From NCBI GenBank assembly GCA_025464915.1, contig JAODNF010000182.1:1-11454 (forward strand): a stretch of 11,454 bases of DNA. Direction: 5' to 3'. The notes under the pieces were generated by a model, which was given only the letters and a program-made list of their open reading frames with translations, had not been told where the DNA came from and made no database searches. The first letter of the stretch is position 1, and each line of letters starts with the position of its first letter. Positions 1-6,117 of the stretch are shown piece after piece. A program made the position numbers and the translations under genes. The stretch comes from Frankiales bacterium (GTDB lineage Bacteria; Actinomycetota; Actinomycetes; Mycobacteriales; SCTD01).

Positions 1-591
1 GCCGGCAACTACACGTCGCAGATCGCAACCCTCAAGCAGAAGGGCGCGCAAGTCGTCTGGATCTGGCTGAACGCGCTCGAGACCACCGAGGTCGTCAAGC
101 AGATGCGGGCGCAGGTCTACAAGCCGAACGTCATGGTGTTCCCGTTCAACCTGACCTCGCAGACCCTGAAGGGCGACGCGCTCGACCCGGTGATGGACGG
201 CCTCGCGATGTATCCCGCCTACAGCAAGGGCGACTACTCCGGGTCCTTCTCGTCCTATGCCGACGACATGAAGGAGTTCGAGGCGCAGTACGCCAAGTAC
301 GACTCGGGTGCTGACATCAACGGAGTGGCCGGCGACCTGCTGTTCCTCAACTGGGTCGGGCAGAAGGCGCTCTACAGGGCGTTCCTGGCCTGCGGCAAGG
401 ACTGCACGCGCAACAAGTTCGTCGAGCTCACCCAGAACGACTCCGTGAAGCCGATCTCCAGCGCGTGTCCGGTCGACTTCCTGCACGGCGACCACCAGCA
501 CGGCGGCCGCTACGTCACCGTCATGCAGACCTACACCGCGCCCAACGGGAACGTGAACTGGCACGAGACCCAGAAGTGCCTGGCGGTCTGA
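1..591 (+). CDS. LivK-like ABC transporter substrate-binding protein, C-terminal part (5' end outside window)
   Basis: The reading frame is open from base 1, so 196 C-terminal residues are visible and the start lies to the left. The fragment looks like the second lobe of a periplasmic-binding-protein-type-1 fold (Peripla_BP_6 family): a 'QIATLKQKGAQVVW' helix-strand pair at the visible N-terminus, then the hinge and C-lobe, ending with the 'GDHQHGGRYVTVMQ' stretch typical of the last strands of LivK-like proteins. Such proteins capture a solute outside the membrane and hand it to LivH/LivM. Four cysteines (visible residues about 131, 135, 156 and 193) could form two disulfides, which would fit an exported protein. 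The stop overlaps the livH start by one base (TGATG at 589-593), so this is the binding protein of the importer that follows. The ligand cannot be inferred; family members bind amino acids but also amides, urea and aromatic or other carboxylates. The signal peptide or lipobox is not visible. Confidence 0.88.
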   Translation, partial: AGNYTSQIATLKQKGAQVVWIWLNALETTEVVKQMRAQVYKPNVMVFPFNLTSQTLKGDALDPVMDGLAMYPAYSKGDYSGSFSSYADDMKEFEAQYAKYDSGADINGVAGDLLFLNWVGQKALYRAFLACGKDCTRNKFVELTQNDSVKPISSACPVDFLHGDHQHGGRYVTVMQTYTAPNGNVNWHETQKCLAV

Positions 592-1490
592 TGCTCCAGG
601 TCCTCGCGATCGGCCTCATCTCGGCCGGCATCTACGCCCTGTTCGCCGTCGGCATCGTGCTGGTCTACCGGGGCACCAAGGTCCTCACGTTCGCCGGCGG
701 TGAGGTCGGCACTGCCGCGCTCTACGTCGCCGCGTTCCTCGTCACCGACCACGGCATGCCCTGGGTGGTGGGCGCGCTGGCAGCCGTCCTGATCGCCGCG
801 GCAGCCGGGCTCGCGTTCGAGGCTGGCCTGGTCCGCTGGTCGCGTGAGGCCGACCCGGTGGTGACCTCGATCCTCACGGTCGCGCTGAGCGCCACCATCT
901 TCGCCACCGAGTTCAACCTGCACGGCAACAACCCGACGACCCTCGAGACGCCCGTCCGGATCGGCTCCGGTCTCGACGTCGACGGGGTCATCGTGTCACC
1001 GATCCAGATCGCCGCGATCGTGGTCGCTGCGCTGCTGGGCTTCGGCCTGCAGAGCTTCCTGCGGCGCACCGACTTCGGCCTGGCGATCCTCGCTGCGGCG
1101 GACGACGCGCCCGCGACCCTGCTCGTCGGCGTGCGGGTCTCGCGCATCCGGCTGGTGCTCTGGGCGTCCTCGTTCGGGCTCGCCGCCGTCGCGGCGCTGC
1201 TCGTCGAGCCGACGGTCGGGTTCATCACGCCCGGCTACGCCAGCACGCTCTACCTGGGCGGTCTGGCCGCGGCGGTCATCGGCGGCCTCGACAGCCTCCC
1301 CGGCGCGGTGGTCGGGGCGACGGTCCTCGGCCTCGCCCAGGCGTTCGCCGACAAGTACTTCAAGGGCCTGGGCCTCAGCGGCCTGAGCTACGTCGTGACG
1401 CTGACGCTCCTGCTCGTCGTCCTGCTCGTGCGGTCGTACGCCCCGGAGATCAGGAAGCGCCTCGCGGCCCCGGTGGAGGTGACCGCATGA
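591..1490 (+). CDS. livH: Branched-chain amino acid-type ABC transporter permease, LivH family
   Basis: A 299-residue integral membrane protein of the LivH family, one of the two permease subunits that form the channel of HAAT-type ABC importers. It is mostly hydrophobic, with about eight possible membrane segments. Family landmarks include an N-terminal 'GIYALFAVGIVLVYRGTKVLTFAGGEVG' region (residues 13-40, the LivH equivalent of the 'NFAhGE' motif), the cytoplasmic EAA-like region around residues 158-187 ('RRTDFGLAILAAADD'), and the C-terminal 'AVIGGLDSLPGAVVG' signature (228-242). The length matches the family (about 290-310). ATG 591 was chosen because the upstream extension (from 465) reads through the preceding gene out of frame and looks nothing like a permease. 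The start shares one base with the upstream stop, and no strong Shine-Dalgarno is visible, so translation is probably coupled. It overlaps the next gene by ATGA at 1487-1490. Substrate unknown. Confidence 0.93.
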   Translation: MLQVLAIGLISAGIYALFAVGIVLVYRGTKVLTFAGGEVGTAALYVAAFLVTDHGMPWVVGALAAVLIAAAAGLAFEAGLVRWSREADPVVTSILTVALSATIFATEFNLHGNNPTTLETPVRIGSGLDVDGVIVSPIQIAAIVVAALLGFGLQSFLRRTDFGLAILAAADDAPATLLVGVRVSRIRLVLWASSFGLAAVAALLVEPTVGFITPGYASTLYLGGLAAAVIGGLDSLPGAVVGATVLGLAQAFADKYFKGLGLSGLSYVVTLTLLLVVLLVRSYAPEIRKRLAAPVEVTA

Positions 1491-3349
1491 CCGCCGTGAC
1501 GCTCCCCCTCAACAAGAGCCTGCGCCTGCAGGTGCCGCTGCTGCTGCCGGGACTGGTCGTCGCGATCTTCCTGCCGGTGCTGGCTCAGCAGACCTCGCTG
1601 CTCAACGAGCCGCACGCGCTCACCCTGACCGGCGGCTGCGTGCTCGCCATCGCCGGCCTGTCGCTGAACGTGCTCCTCGGGTACGCGGGCCAGATCTCGC
1701 TCGGCCAGTACGCCTTCGTCGGCGTCGGCGCCTTCACCACCGGGCTCGTCACGGGCGTCACCGACCTGCGGCTCCCCTGGGTCGTCGGCCTGGTCGCCTC
1801 GGCCGTTGCCGGTGGCCTGATCGCGCTGCTCGTCGGCCTTCCGGCCCTGCTGCTGCGTGGGCTCTACCTCGCGGTCGTCACGATCAGCGTGGCGTTCGCG
1901 GCGTCCGAGTCGCTGTTCCGGGTCGACCGCATCGGCGGCGGCTCCGCGGGCAAGGTCGTGCCACCGCCGTACTTCGGCACGCACGCGCTCAACACCTCGG
2001 TGGACGCGCTCACCATCGGCCTGGTCGTCCTCGTCCTCCTGCTGCAGATGGACGTCAACCTGGTGCGCTCGCGACTCGGCCGAGCCTTCCGCGTGCTCAA
2101 GGAGGACGAGACCGTCGCCTCCTCCTTCGGCGTGGACGTGGCGCGCTACAAGCTGACAGCCTTCGCGCTCGCGGGAGGGATCGCAGGCCTCGCCGGCTGC
2201 ATCGACGGCACGGCGTTCGGGACGATCCAGGGTCAGTCCTTCGACTACTCGCACGCCCTCGCCCTGCTGGTGGTGGTCGTCATCGGCGGGCTCGGCAGCC
2301 GCACGGGCATCGTGATCGCGGCGTTCCTCACGACCGTCTACCCGCCCGTGCTGGTGGCTGTGTTCGGCGACGGCATCCGCGGCTGGGACCAGACGATCAA
2401 CGGGATCGTCCTGATGCTCACTGTCGCCTTCCAGCCGCGCGGGTTCGCCGGCGCCTTCCGTGACGCCGCGGAGCACCGCCGGATGCGTCAGGGCGGCGAG
2501 CCGCCGCTGCCACCGACCCGGCCGAACCTCCCGGACCTCGGCCGTCCCAAGGGCATGCCGGAGCCCCGCAGGACCAAGGGCGACACGGCGGTCCTCGAGG
2601 CTCGCGACATCAGCGTGCGGTTCGGCGGGCTCCAGGCCGTCGACGGCGCCTCGCTGCGGGTCGACCGCGGCACCATCAGTGCGCTGATGGGGCCGAACGG
2701 CGCCGGCAAGACGACGATGTTCAACGCCATCTCGGGCGCGCTCTCGCCCGACACCGGCACGGTGCGCTTCCTCGGCGAGGACGTGTCGTCCCTGCCTCCG
2801 CACGCCCGCGCCGCGCGCGGGATGGGTCGCACCTTCCAGCTGATCGGGCTTGCGAAGGACCAGTCGGTCTACGAGAACCTGCTGATCGCCCAGCACCTCG
2901 CTGCGCCCTACGGCGTGCTGTCCGCCCTGACGACCGTCGGCTCGCGGCGCTGGGAGCGGGAGGTCAGGCAGCGTGCCGACCAGACCCTGGAGGGGCTCGG
3001 CTTCGGGCGCTTCCGGGACACCCCCGTCGGGCGGCTCAGCCACGGCCAGCAGCGCATCGTCGAGATCGGCAGCTGCCTGGTCACGAGCCCAGAGCTGGTC
3101 ATGCTCGACGAGCCGAGCGCGGGCATGAGCCCAGCCGCAGCGGAGGACCTGGCCGCGACCCTCATCGACATCCGGGACCAGCTCGGCCGCACGGTCCTGC
3201 TCATCGAGCACAACGTGCCGCTGGTCCTCGGCACGGCCGACGAGCTCTACGTCATGGACGCCGGCCAGGTCATCGCGAACGGCGAGCCGCTGGACGTGGT
3301 CCAGCGACCCGAGGTCGTCCGCGCCTACCTGGGAGAGGTGGTCGCATGA
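1487..3349 (+). CDS. livM/livG: Fused ABC transporter permease-ATPase (LivM-LivG)
   Basis: A 620-residue single reading frame joining two usually separate importer subunits. Residues 1 to about 325 are a LivM-type permease with multiple hydrophobic segments and the family motif 'LGYAGQISLGQYAFVGVGA' (64-82), the 'ALLLRGLYLAVVTI' segment (120-133) and 'VVIGGLGSRTG' (264-274). Residues about 326-367 form a charged, proline-rich linker. Residues about 368-620 are a complete LivG-type ATPase: Walker A GPNGAGKT (402-409), Q-loop Gln in RTFQ (448-451), ABC signature LSHGQ (517-521, His replacing the usual second Gly), Walker B LVMLDEP (537-543) and H-loop His575. All catalytic positions look intact, so the fusion should work. 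It starts at ATG 1487 within the ATGA overlap with livH, behind GGAGG at 1475-1479. Such fusions are known among actinobacterial HAAT importers. They fix permease-ATPase stoichiometry at 1:1. No frameshift is needed to join the halves. Confidence 0.93.
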   Translation: MTAVTLPLNKSLRLQVPLLLPGLVVAIFLPVLAQQTSLLNEPHALTLTGGCVLAIAGLSLNVLLGYAGQISLGQYAFVGVGAFTTGLVTGVTDLRLPWVVGLVASAVAGGLIALLVGLPALLLRGLYLAVVTISVAFAASESLFRVDRIGGGSAGKVVPPPYFGTHALNTSVDALTIGLVVLVLLLQMDVNLVRSRLGRAFRVLKEDETVASSFGVDVARYKLTAFALAGGIAGLAGCIDGTAFGTIQGQSFDYSHALALLVVVVIGGLGSRTGIVIAAFLTTVYPPVLVAVFGDGIRGWDQTINGIVLMLTVAFQPRGFAGAFRDAAEHRRMRQGGEPPLPPTRPNLPDLGRPKGMPEPRRTKGDTAVLEARDISVRFGGLQAVDGASLRVDRGTISALMGPNGAGKTTMFNAISGALSPDTGTVRFLGEDVSSLPPHARAARGMGRTFQLIGLAKDQSVYENLLIAQHLAAPYGVLSALTTVGSRRWEREVRQRADQTLEGLGFGRFRDTPVGRLSHGQQRIVEIGSCLVTSPELVMLDEPSAGMSPAAAEDLAATLIDIRDQLGRTVLLIEHNVPLVLGTADELYVMDAGQVIANGEPLDVVQRPEVVRAYLGEVVA

Positions 3350-3435
3350 CCGTCCAGCCCGGGACTGTGCGGGGTGCCCGCGTGGGAGCCCCGCGTGAGG
3401 CCGCACAGCCGGCCGGTACGGGGGAGGTCGCATGA
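3346..3435 (+). CDS. Possible 29-codon micro-ORF bridging the LivG and LivF coding regions
   Basis: An ATG at 3346 sits inside the stop of the fused transporter gene (ATGA 3346-3349) and opens a 29-codon frame. Its TGA (3433-3435) lies inside the livF start (ATGA 3432-3435). It has a purine-rich Shine-Dalgarno-like GGGAGAGG (3331-3338) seven bases upstream. The peptide begins MTVQPGTVRG and ends AGTGEVA; it is Gly/Ala/Pro/Arg-rich with no recognisable domain or membrane segment. It may serve only to carry ribosomes across the spacer to livF, or it may be a chance product of the flanking direct repeat. An open frame of this length is not statistically striking in such GC-rich DNA, so confidence that the peptide matters is low. 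Confidence 0.3.
   Translation: MTVQPGTVRGARVGAPREAAQPAGTGEVA
3365..3408 (+). other. Inverted repeat / RNA hairpin in the livMG-livF spacer
   Basis: CTGTGCGG (3365-3372) is perfectly complementary to CCGCACAG (3401-3408). Inside it, GGGGTGCCC (3371-3379) can pair with GGGAGCCCC (3384-3392) around a 4-base loop, with one mismatch and a G-U pair. The two arrangements share bases 3371-3372, so they compete for them, or combine as CTGTGC/GCACAG plus the inner stem with a one-sided bulge. The hairpin lies 14 bases before the livF Shine-Dalgarno (3423-3427) and has no T-run after it, so it may be an mRNA stability or processing element rather than a terminator. Confidence 0.5.
3423..3427 (+). promoter_or_regulatory. 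Ribosome binding site of livF
   Basis: GGAGG lies four bases before ATG 3432. In the livF frame a TGA occurs at 3396-3398 and no other ATG or GTG lies between it and 3432, so this start is the only plausible one. Confidence 0.75.
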
Positions 3436-4196
3436 CGACGCTGCAGCTGGTGGAGGTGACTGCCGGGTTCGGGGCCGTGACGGTGCTGCACGGCATCGAC
3501 CTGGACGTGAAGGACGGTGAGATCGCCGGTGTCTTCGGCCTCAACGGCGCCGGCAAGTCGGTGACGATGAAGACCATCGCCGGCATCGTGCCCGCGAGGT
3601 CCGGCCAGATCTGGTTCGACGGGGTCGACATCACCCGGCTCGACGCGGAGTCGCGGGTGGAGATGGGGATGGGACACGTCCCGCAGGGACGTCAGGTGTT
3701 CGCGAACCTCACCGTGGAGGAGAACCTGCGCCTCGGGGCATACACGCTCCGCCGCAGGGACAAGTCCCGCTACCCGGCCGTCCTCGACTCCGTCTACGAC
3801 CGCTTCCCGGTCCTGCGGGAGCGCCGGACGCAGAAGGCCGGGACGATGTCCGGTGGCCAGCAGGCATCGCTCGCTGTCGCCCGGGCGCTCGTCAACGAGC
3901 CGCGGCTGATCCTGGTCGACGAGCCGAGTGCCGGTCTGAGCCCCAAGATGCAGGGCGACCTGCGTGAGGTGCTGCAGGTCGTGAAGGACAGCGGCGTGAC
4001 GATGGTGCTCGTCGAGCAGAACGTGGCGTTCGGGCTGTCGCTGGTCGACACCGCCAACCTGCTGCAGACCGGCGTCGTCGTGCACACCGCCCCCGTCGCG
4101 GAGCTCGACGAGGACACCCTCGCCACGCACCTCGGCATCGGTCGCGTCCTCGCCGGCGCGACCGGATCCGCCCTCACCGCAAGGAAGAAGCGATGA
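3432..4196 (+). CDS. livF: Branched-chain amino acid-type ABC transporter ATP-binding protein, LivF family
   Basis: A 254-residue cytoplasmic ATPase, the second nucleotide-binding subunit of the importer, expected to pair with the LivG half of the fused protein. Visible motifs are Walker A GLNGAGKS (36-43), the LivF-type 'GHVPQGRQVFANLTVEENL' region with the Q-loop (81-99), ABC signature MSGGQ (139-143) and Walker B LILVDEP (159-165). The switch position reads VEQN (194-197), so Gln stands where most ABC ATPases have the H-loop His. This EQN is common in LivF proteins and is not damage. The C-terminus ends in a basic ARKKR tail. Length is slightly above the family norm (about 235). The stop overlaps the next gene by ATGA (4193-4196). 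It is the only transporter subunit separated from its neighbour by a spacer. Confidence 0.93.
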   Translation: MTTLQLVEVTAGFGAVTVLHGIDLDVKDGEIAGVFGLNGAGKSVTMKTIAGIVPARSGQIWFDGVDITRLDAESRVEMGMGHVPQGRQVFANLTVEENLRLGAYTLRRRDKSRYPAVLDSVYDRFPVLRERRTQKAGTMSGGQQASLAVARALVNEPRLILVDEPSAGLSPKMQGDLREVLQVVKDSGVTMVLVEQNVAFGLSLVDTANLLQTGVVVHTAPVAELDEDTLATHLGIGRVLAGATGSALTARKKR

Positions 4197-4972
4197 CCAA
4201 GACGAGCAACGGGATCGCCTGGTACGACGAGGGATCCGGGTCCACGGTCCTGCTCGTCATGGGACTGGCGTATCCCGCCGCGGCCTGGTTCCGGCAGGTC
4301 CCCGTCCTGGCCCGGCACCACCGCGTGCTGACCGTCGACAACCGCGGCGCAGGGGAGACCGGGCTGGTCGACGGGGCCCCCTACACGGTGGAGCAGATGA
4401 CGCAGGACTGCCTCGACGTGCTCGACGCGGCCGGCGTGCAGAAGGCGCACGTCGTCGGCATCTCCATGGGCGGGCTGATGGCCCAGGAGCTCGGCCTCAG
4501 CCATCCCGAGCGCGTGCAGTCGCTGACCCTCATGAGCACCCACCCGGGTATCGCCCAGGCCGTCATGCCCACCGACGTCGTCGAGTTCCTCATGGCTCGC
4601 GCGACGATGCCGGCCGAGGAGCGCGGCGAGTTCTCCATCCCGTTCAACTACCACCCGTCGACGAGCCGCGAGCTCATCGCCGAGGACTGGCAGGCCCGGG
4701 AGGCGGGCACCGCCGGTCCTGAGGGGTACGCGGCCCAGGGCGGCACCGCGCTGTGGTCGGGCTGGGACGGGTTGCCGACGATGTCCGTGCCGACGCAGGT
4801 CGTGCACGGGGCGCAGGACCGGCTGGTCGTGCCGGCCAACGGCGAGAAGATCGCCGACCGGCTGCCCGACGCCAAGCTGGTGCTCGTGGAGGGCGCCAAC
4901 CACATCGTGACGACCGACAAGGCGGACGAGGTCAACGCCCTGCTCCTCGCGTGGTTCCAGGACAACGCGTGA
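4193..4972 (+). CDS. Alpha/beta hydrolase (cytoplasmic esterase/lactonase-like)
   Basis: A 259-residue single-domain alpha/beta hydrolase without a signal peptide, so probably cytoplasmic. The catalytic triad is readable: Ser91 in the nucleophile elbow GISMGG (89-94), Asp209 in GAQDRLVVP (206-214) and His237 in GANHIV (234-239). The early strand-loop reads LLVMGLAYPAAAWF, so the usual His-Gly of the oxyanion loop is Met-Gly, as in a subgroup that includes RdmC-type methylesterases. 'VDNRGAGET' (48-56) resembles the 3-oxoadipate enol-lactonase/esterase branch. It is expected to hydrolyse an ester, thioester or lactone. Coupled by ATGA to livF upstream and by GTGA (4969-4972) to the regulator downstream, it probably acts on the imported compound before CoA activation. 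Substrate is not determinable; a haloalkane or C-C hydrolase role cannot be excluded. Confidence 0.85.
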   Translation: MTKTSNGIAWYDEGSGSTVLLVMGLAYPAAAWFRQVPVLARHHRVLTVDNRGAGETGLVDGAPYTVEQMTQDCLDVLDAAGVQKAHVVGISMGGLMAQELGLSHPERVQSLTLMSTHPGIAQAVMPTDVVEFLMARATMPAEERGEFSIPFNYHPSTSRELIAEDWQAREAGTAGPEGYAAQGGTALWSGWDGLPTMSVPTQVVHGAQDRLVVPANGEKIADRLPDAKLVLVEGANHIVTTDKADEVNALLLAWFQDNA

Positions 4973-6117
4973 CAGCCCTGCGGGCGGTCCGGGGCGACGG
5001 GGTCGGCGCACTCGCCGAGCGCGTCCTCGCCGAGATCGACCCGCTGATCGTCGAGATCGGGGCGGCGCTGCGCCGCGAGATCCCCGAGTACGACGAGCTC
5101 AGCGAGAGCGACTTCACCCTCGACATCCTCCCGGTGTCCCGGCACCTGGTCTCGACGTTCGTGGCCTGCCTGGTGGAGGAGCGCGAGCCGACGCCGCGCG
5201 AGCTCGGCGTGTTCACCCAGTGCGGCGAGCGACGGCTCGCCATGGGACTGCCGCTCGAGTCGGTGCTGCACGCCTTCCGCATCGGTGGGCGCGAGGCCTG
5301 GCGCTCGACGTCGAAGCTGATCCCCGACGACGAACCGGCCCTGCTCGGCTCGCTCAGCATGCAGTGGATGGACCTGGTCGACCGCAGCTCGATGTCGCTG
5401 ACGCAGGGCTACGTCGCGGCAAGCCATGAGCGACTCAGACATGTGGACGCCCGCCGCCGCGAGCTTGTCGAGGCGCTGCTGTCTGCCGACGACGCGAGCG
5501 AGGTCGCGTCGGTCTCGCTGCGCTTCTCGACCGTCCTCGCCAGCTCCTACGTTCCGGTGCTCGTGCACGGTGCCGGCAGCATCGAGACCATCCTGCGCGA
5601 CTGGCCGCCCGGCACCCTCGCCGGTCAGCGCGGCCCCGACGTGCTGCTGCTGGTCCCGCACCGGGTCGAGACCGTCCGCCCGCGTCCCGGCACGCTGACC
5701 TGCTGGGGCCAGTCGGTTGCCTGCGGCGCGGCTCTGCGCGACGAGGTGCACCACGTCGAGCAGCTGCTGCTCACGGCACTCGCGGAGGGCCAGGACGAGG
5801 GCGCGTTCGGGCCCGACGACCTGCTCGTCGAGCAGCTGCTGCTCGGCAACGCACGGGTCGCGAAGTCGCTCCGCCGCGGCGTCGTCGAGGCCCTGTCCGG
5901 TCGCGACCCCGGCGGCTCGTTGCTCGCGACCCTCCGCACGTTCCTCGACACCGGATCGGTCCCCGAGACGGCCCGTCGCGAGGTCGTGCACCCCAACACC
6001 GTGTCCTACCGCCTCGGCCGCGTCCGCGACCTGACCGGCCTGGACCCCCGCCTTCCCCGGGAGAGCGCCCTGCTCGTCCTCGGGCTCGGTCTTCCTCAGG
6101 AGGAGCAGCACCCATGA
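4969..6117 (+). CDS. PucR/CdaR-family transcriptional regulator
   Basis: A 382-residue regulator. The N-terminal part (about 15-165) resembles the all-helical RsbRD_N-type sensor domain found in many actinobacterial PucR proteins ('ALRREIPEYDELSESDF', then 'GERRLAMGLPLESVLHAFRIGG' at 86-107). A central GGDEF-like/CdaR-type region spans about 175-290. The C-terminal PucR helix-turn-helix runs about 318-361, with 'TLRTFLDTG' and 'HPNTVSYRLGRVRDLTGLDPR' containing the recognition helix. PucR-type proteins usually activate catabolic or transport genes in response to a small metabolite. GTG 4969 was chosen because it gives a GTGA overlap with the hydrolase stop and a family-typical N-terminus; the open frame further upstream (from 4753) is the hydrolase gene read in another frame. 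It lies between pathway enzymes and overlaps the ligase gene by ATGA, so it probably controls this operon and its own synthesis. Its binding site would be upstream of the window. Confidence 0.85.
   Translation: MTALRAVRGDGVGALAERVLAEIDPLIVEIGAALRREIPEYDELSESDFTLDILPVSRHLVSTFVACLVEEREPTPRELGVFTQCGERRLAMGLPLESVLHAFRIGGREAWRSTSKLIPDDEPALLGSLSMQWMDLVDRSSMSLTQGYVAASHERLRHVDARRRELVEALLSADDASEVASVSLRFSTVLASSYVPVLVHGAGSIETILRDWPPGTLAGQRGPDVLLLVPHRVETVRPRPGTLTCWGQSVACGAALRDEVHHVEQLLLTALAEGQDEGAFGPDDLLVEQLLLGNARVAKSLRRGVVEALSGRDPGGSLLATLRTFLDTGSVPETARREVVHPNTVSYRLGRVRDLTGLDPRLPRESALLVLGLGLPQEEQHP
6098..6103 (+). promoter_or_regulatory. Ribosome binding site of the acyl-CoA synthetase gene
   Basis: AGGAGG lies inside the last codons of the regulator gene, ten bases before ATG 6114. 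Together with the ATGA overlap it fixes this start. Confidence 0.7.

Larger units (their letters stand above)
3340..3436 (+). repeat. 11-bp direct repeat flanking the livMG-livF spacer
   Basis: GGTCGCATGAC occurs at 3340-3350, covering the end of the transporter fusion gene, and again at 3426-3436, covering the livF start, 86 bp apart. Both copies are preceded by a GAGG-type purine run. Removing one copy together with the intervening DNA would leave livMG and livF joined by an ordinary ATGA overlap, like the other junctions of the operon. This suggests a duplication or insertion at that junction, although both copies also contain functional start/stop signals that could look alike by selection. 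Confidence 0.7.

Noticed and set aside
465..590. Upstream extension of the livH frame
   Set aside because: It reads the end of the binding-protein gene in another frame, gives an Arg/Pro/His-rich peptide unlike LivH N-termini, and the ATG at 591 fits the family length.
3346..3349. Start of livF at the first ATGA instead of 3432
   Set aside because: The ATG at 3346 is not in frame with livF; its frame ends at 3435. The livF frame has a TGA at 3396-3398 and no other start before 3432.
1388..3634. Long minus-strand open frame of 748 codons opposite the transporter fusion gene
   Set aside because: Its translation is low-complexity (rich in Arg, Asp, Glu, Gly, His) with no recognisable domain, and it mirrors a well-supported permease-ATPase gene. 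Long antisense frames are expected in DNA of this GC content.
4021..4023. Missing H-loop histidine in LivF as a sign of an inactive ATPase
   Set aside because: Gln at this position (EQN) is normal in LivF-type ATPases, so it is not treated as a defect.
4648..6111. Minus-strand open frame of 487 codons opposite the regulator gene
   Set aside because: It is antisense to a gene with a clear PucR helix-turn-helix, has low-complexity composition and no ribosome binding site of note.
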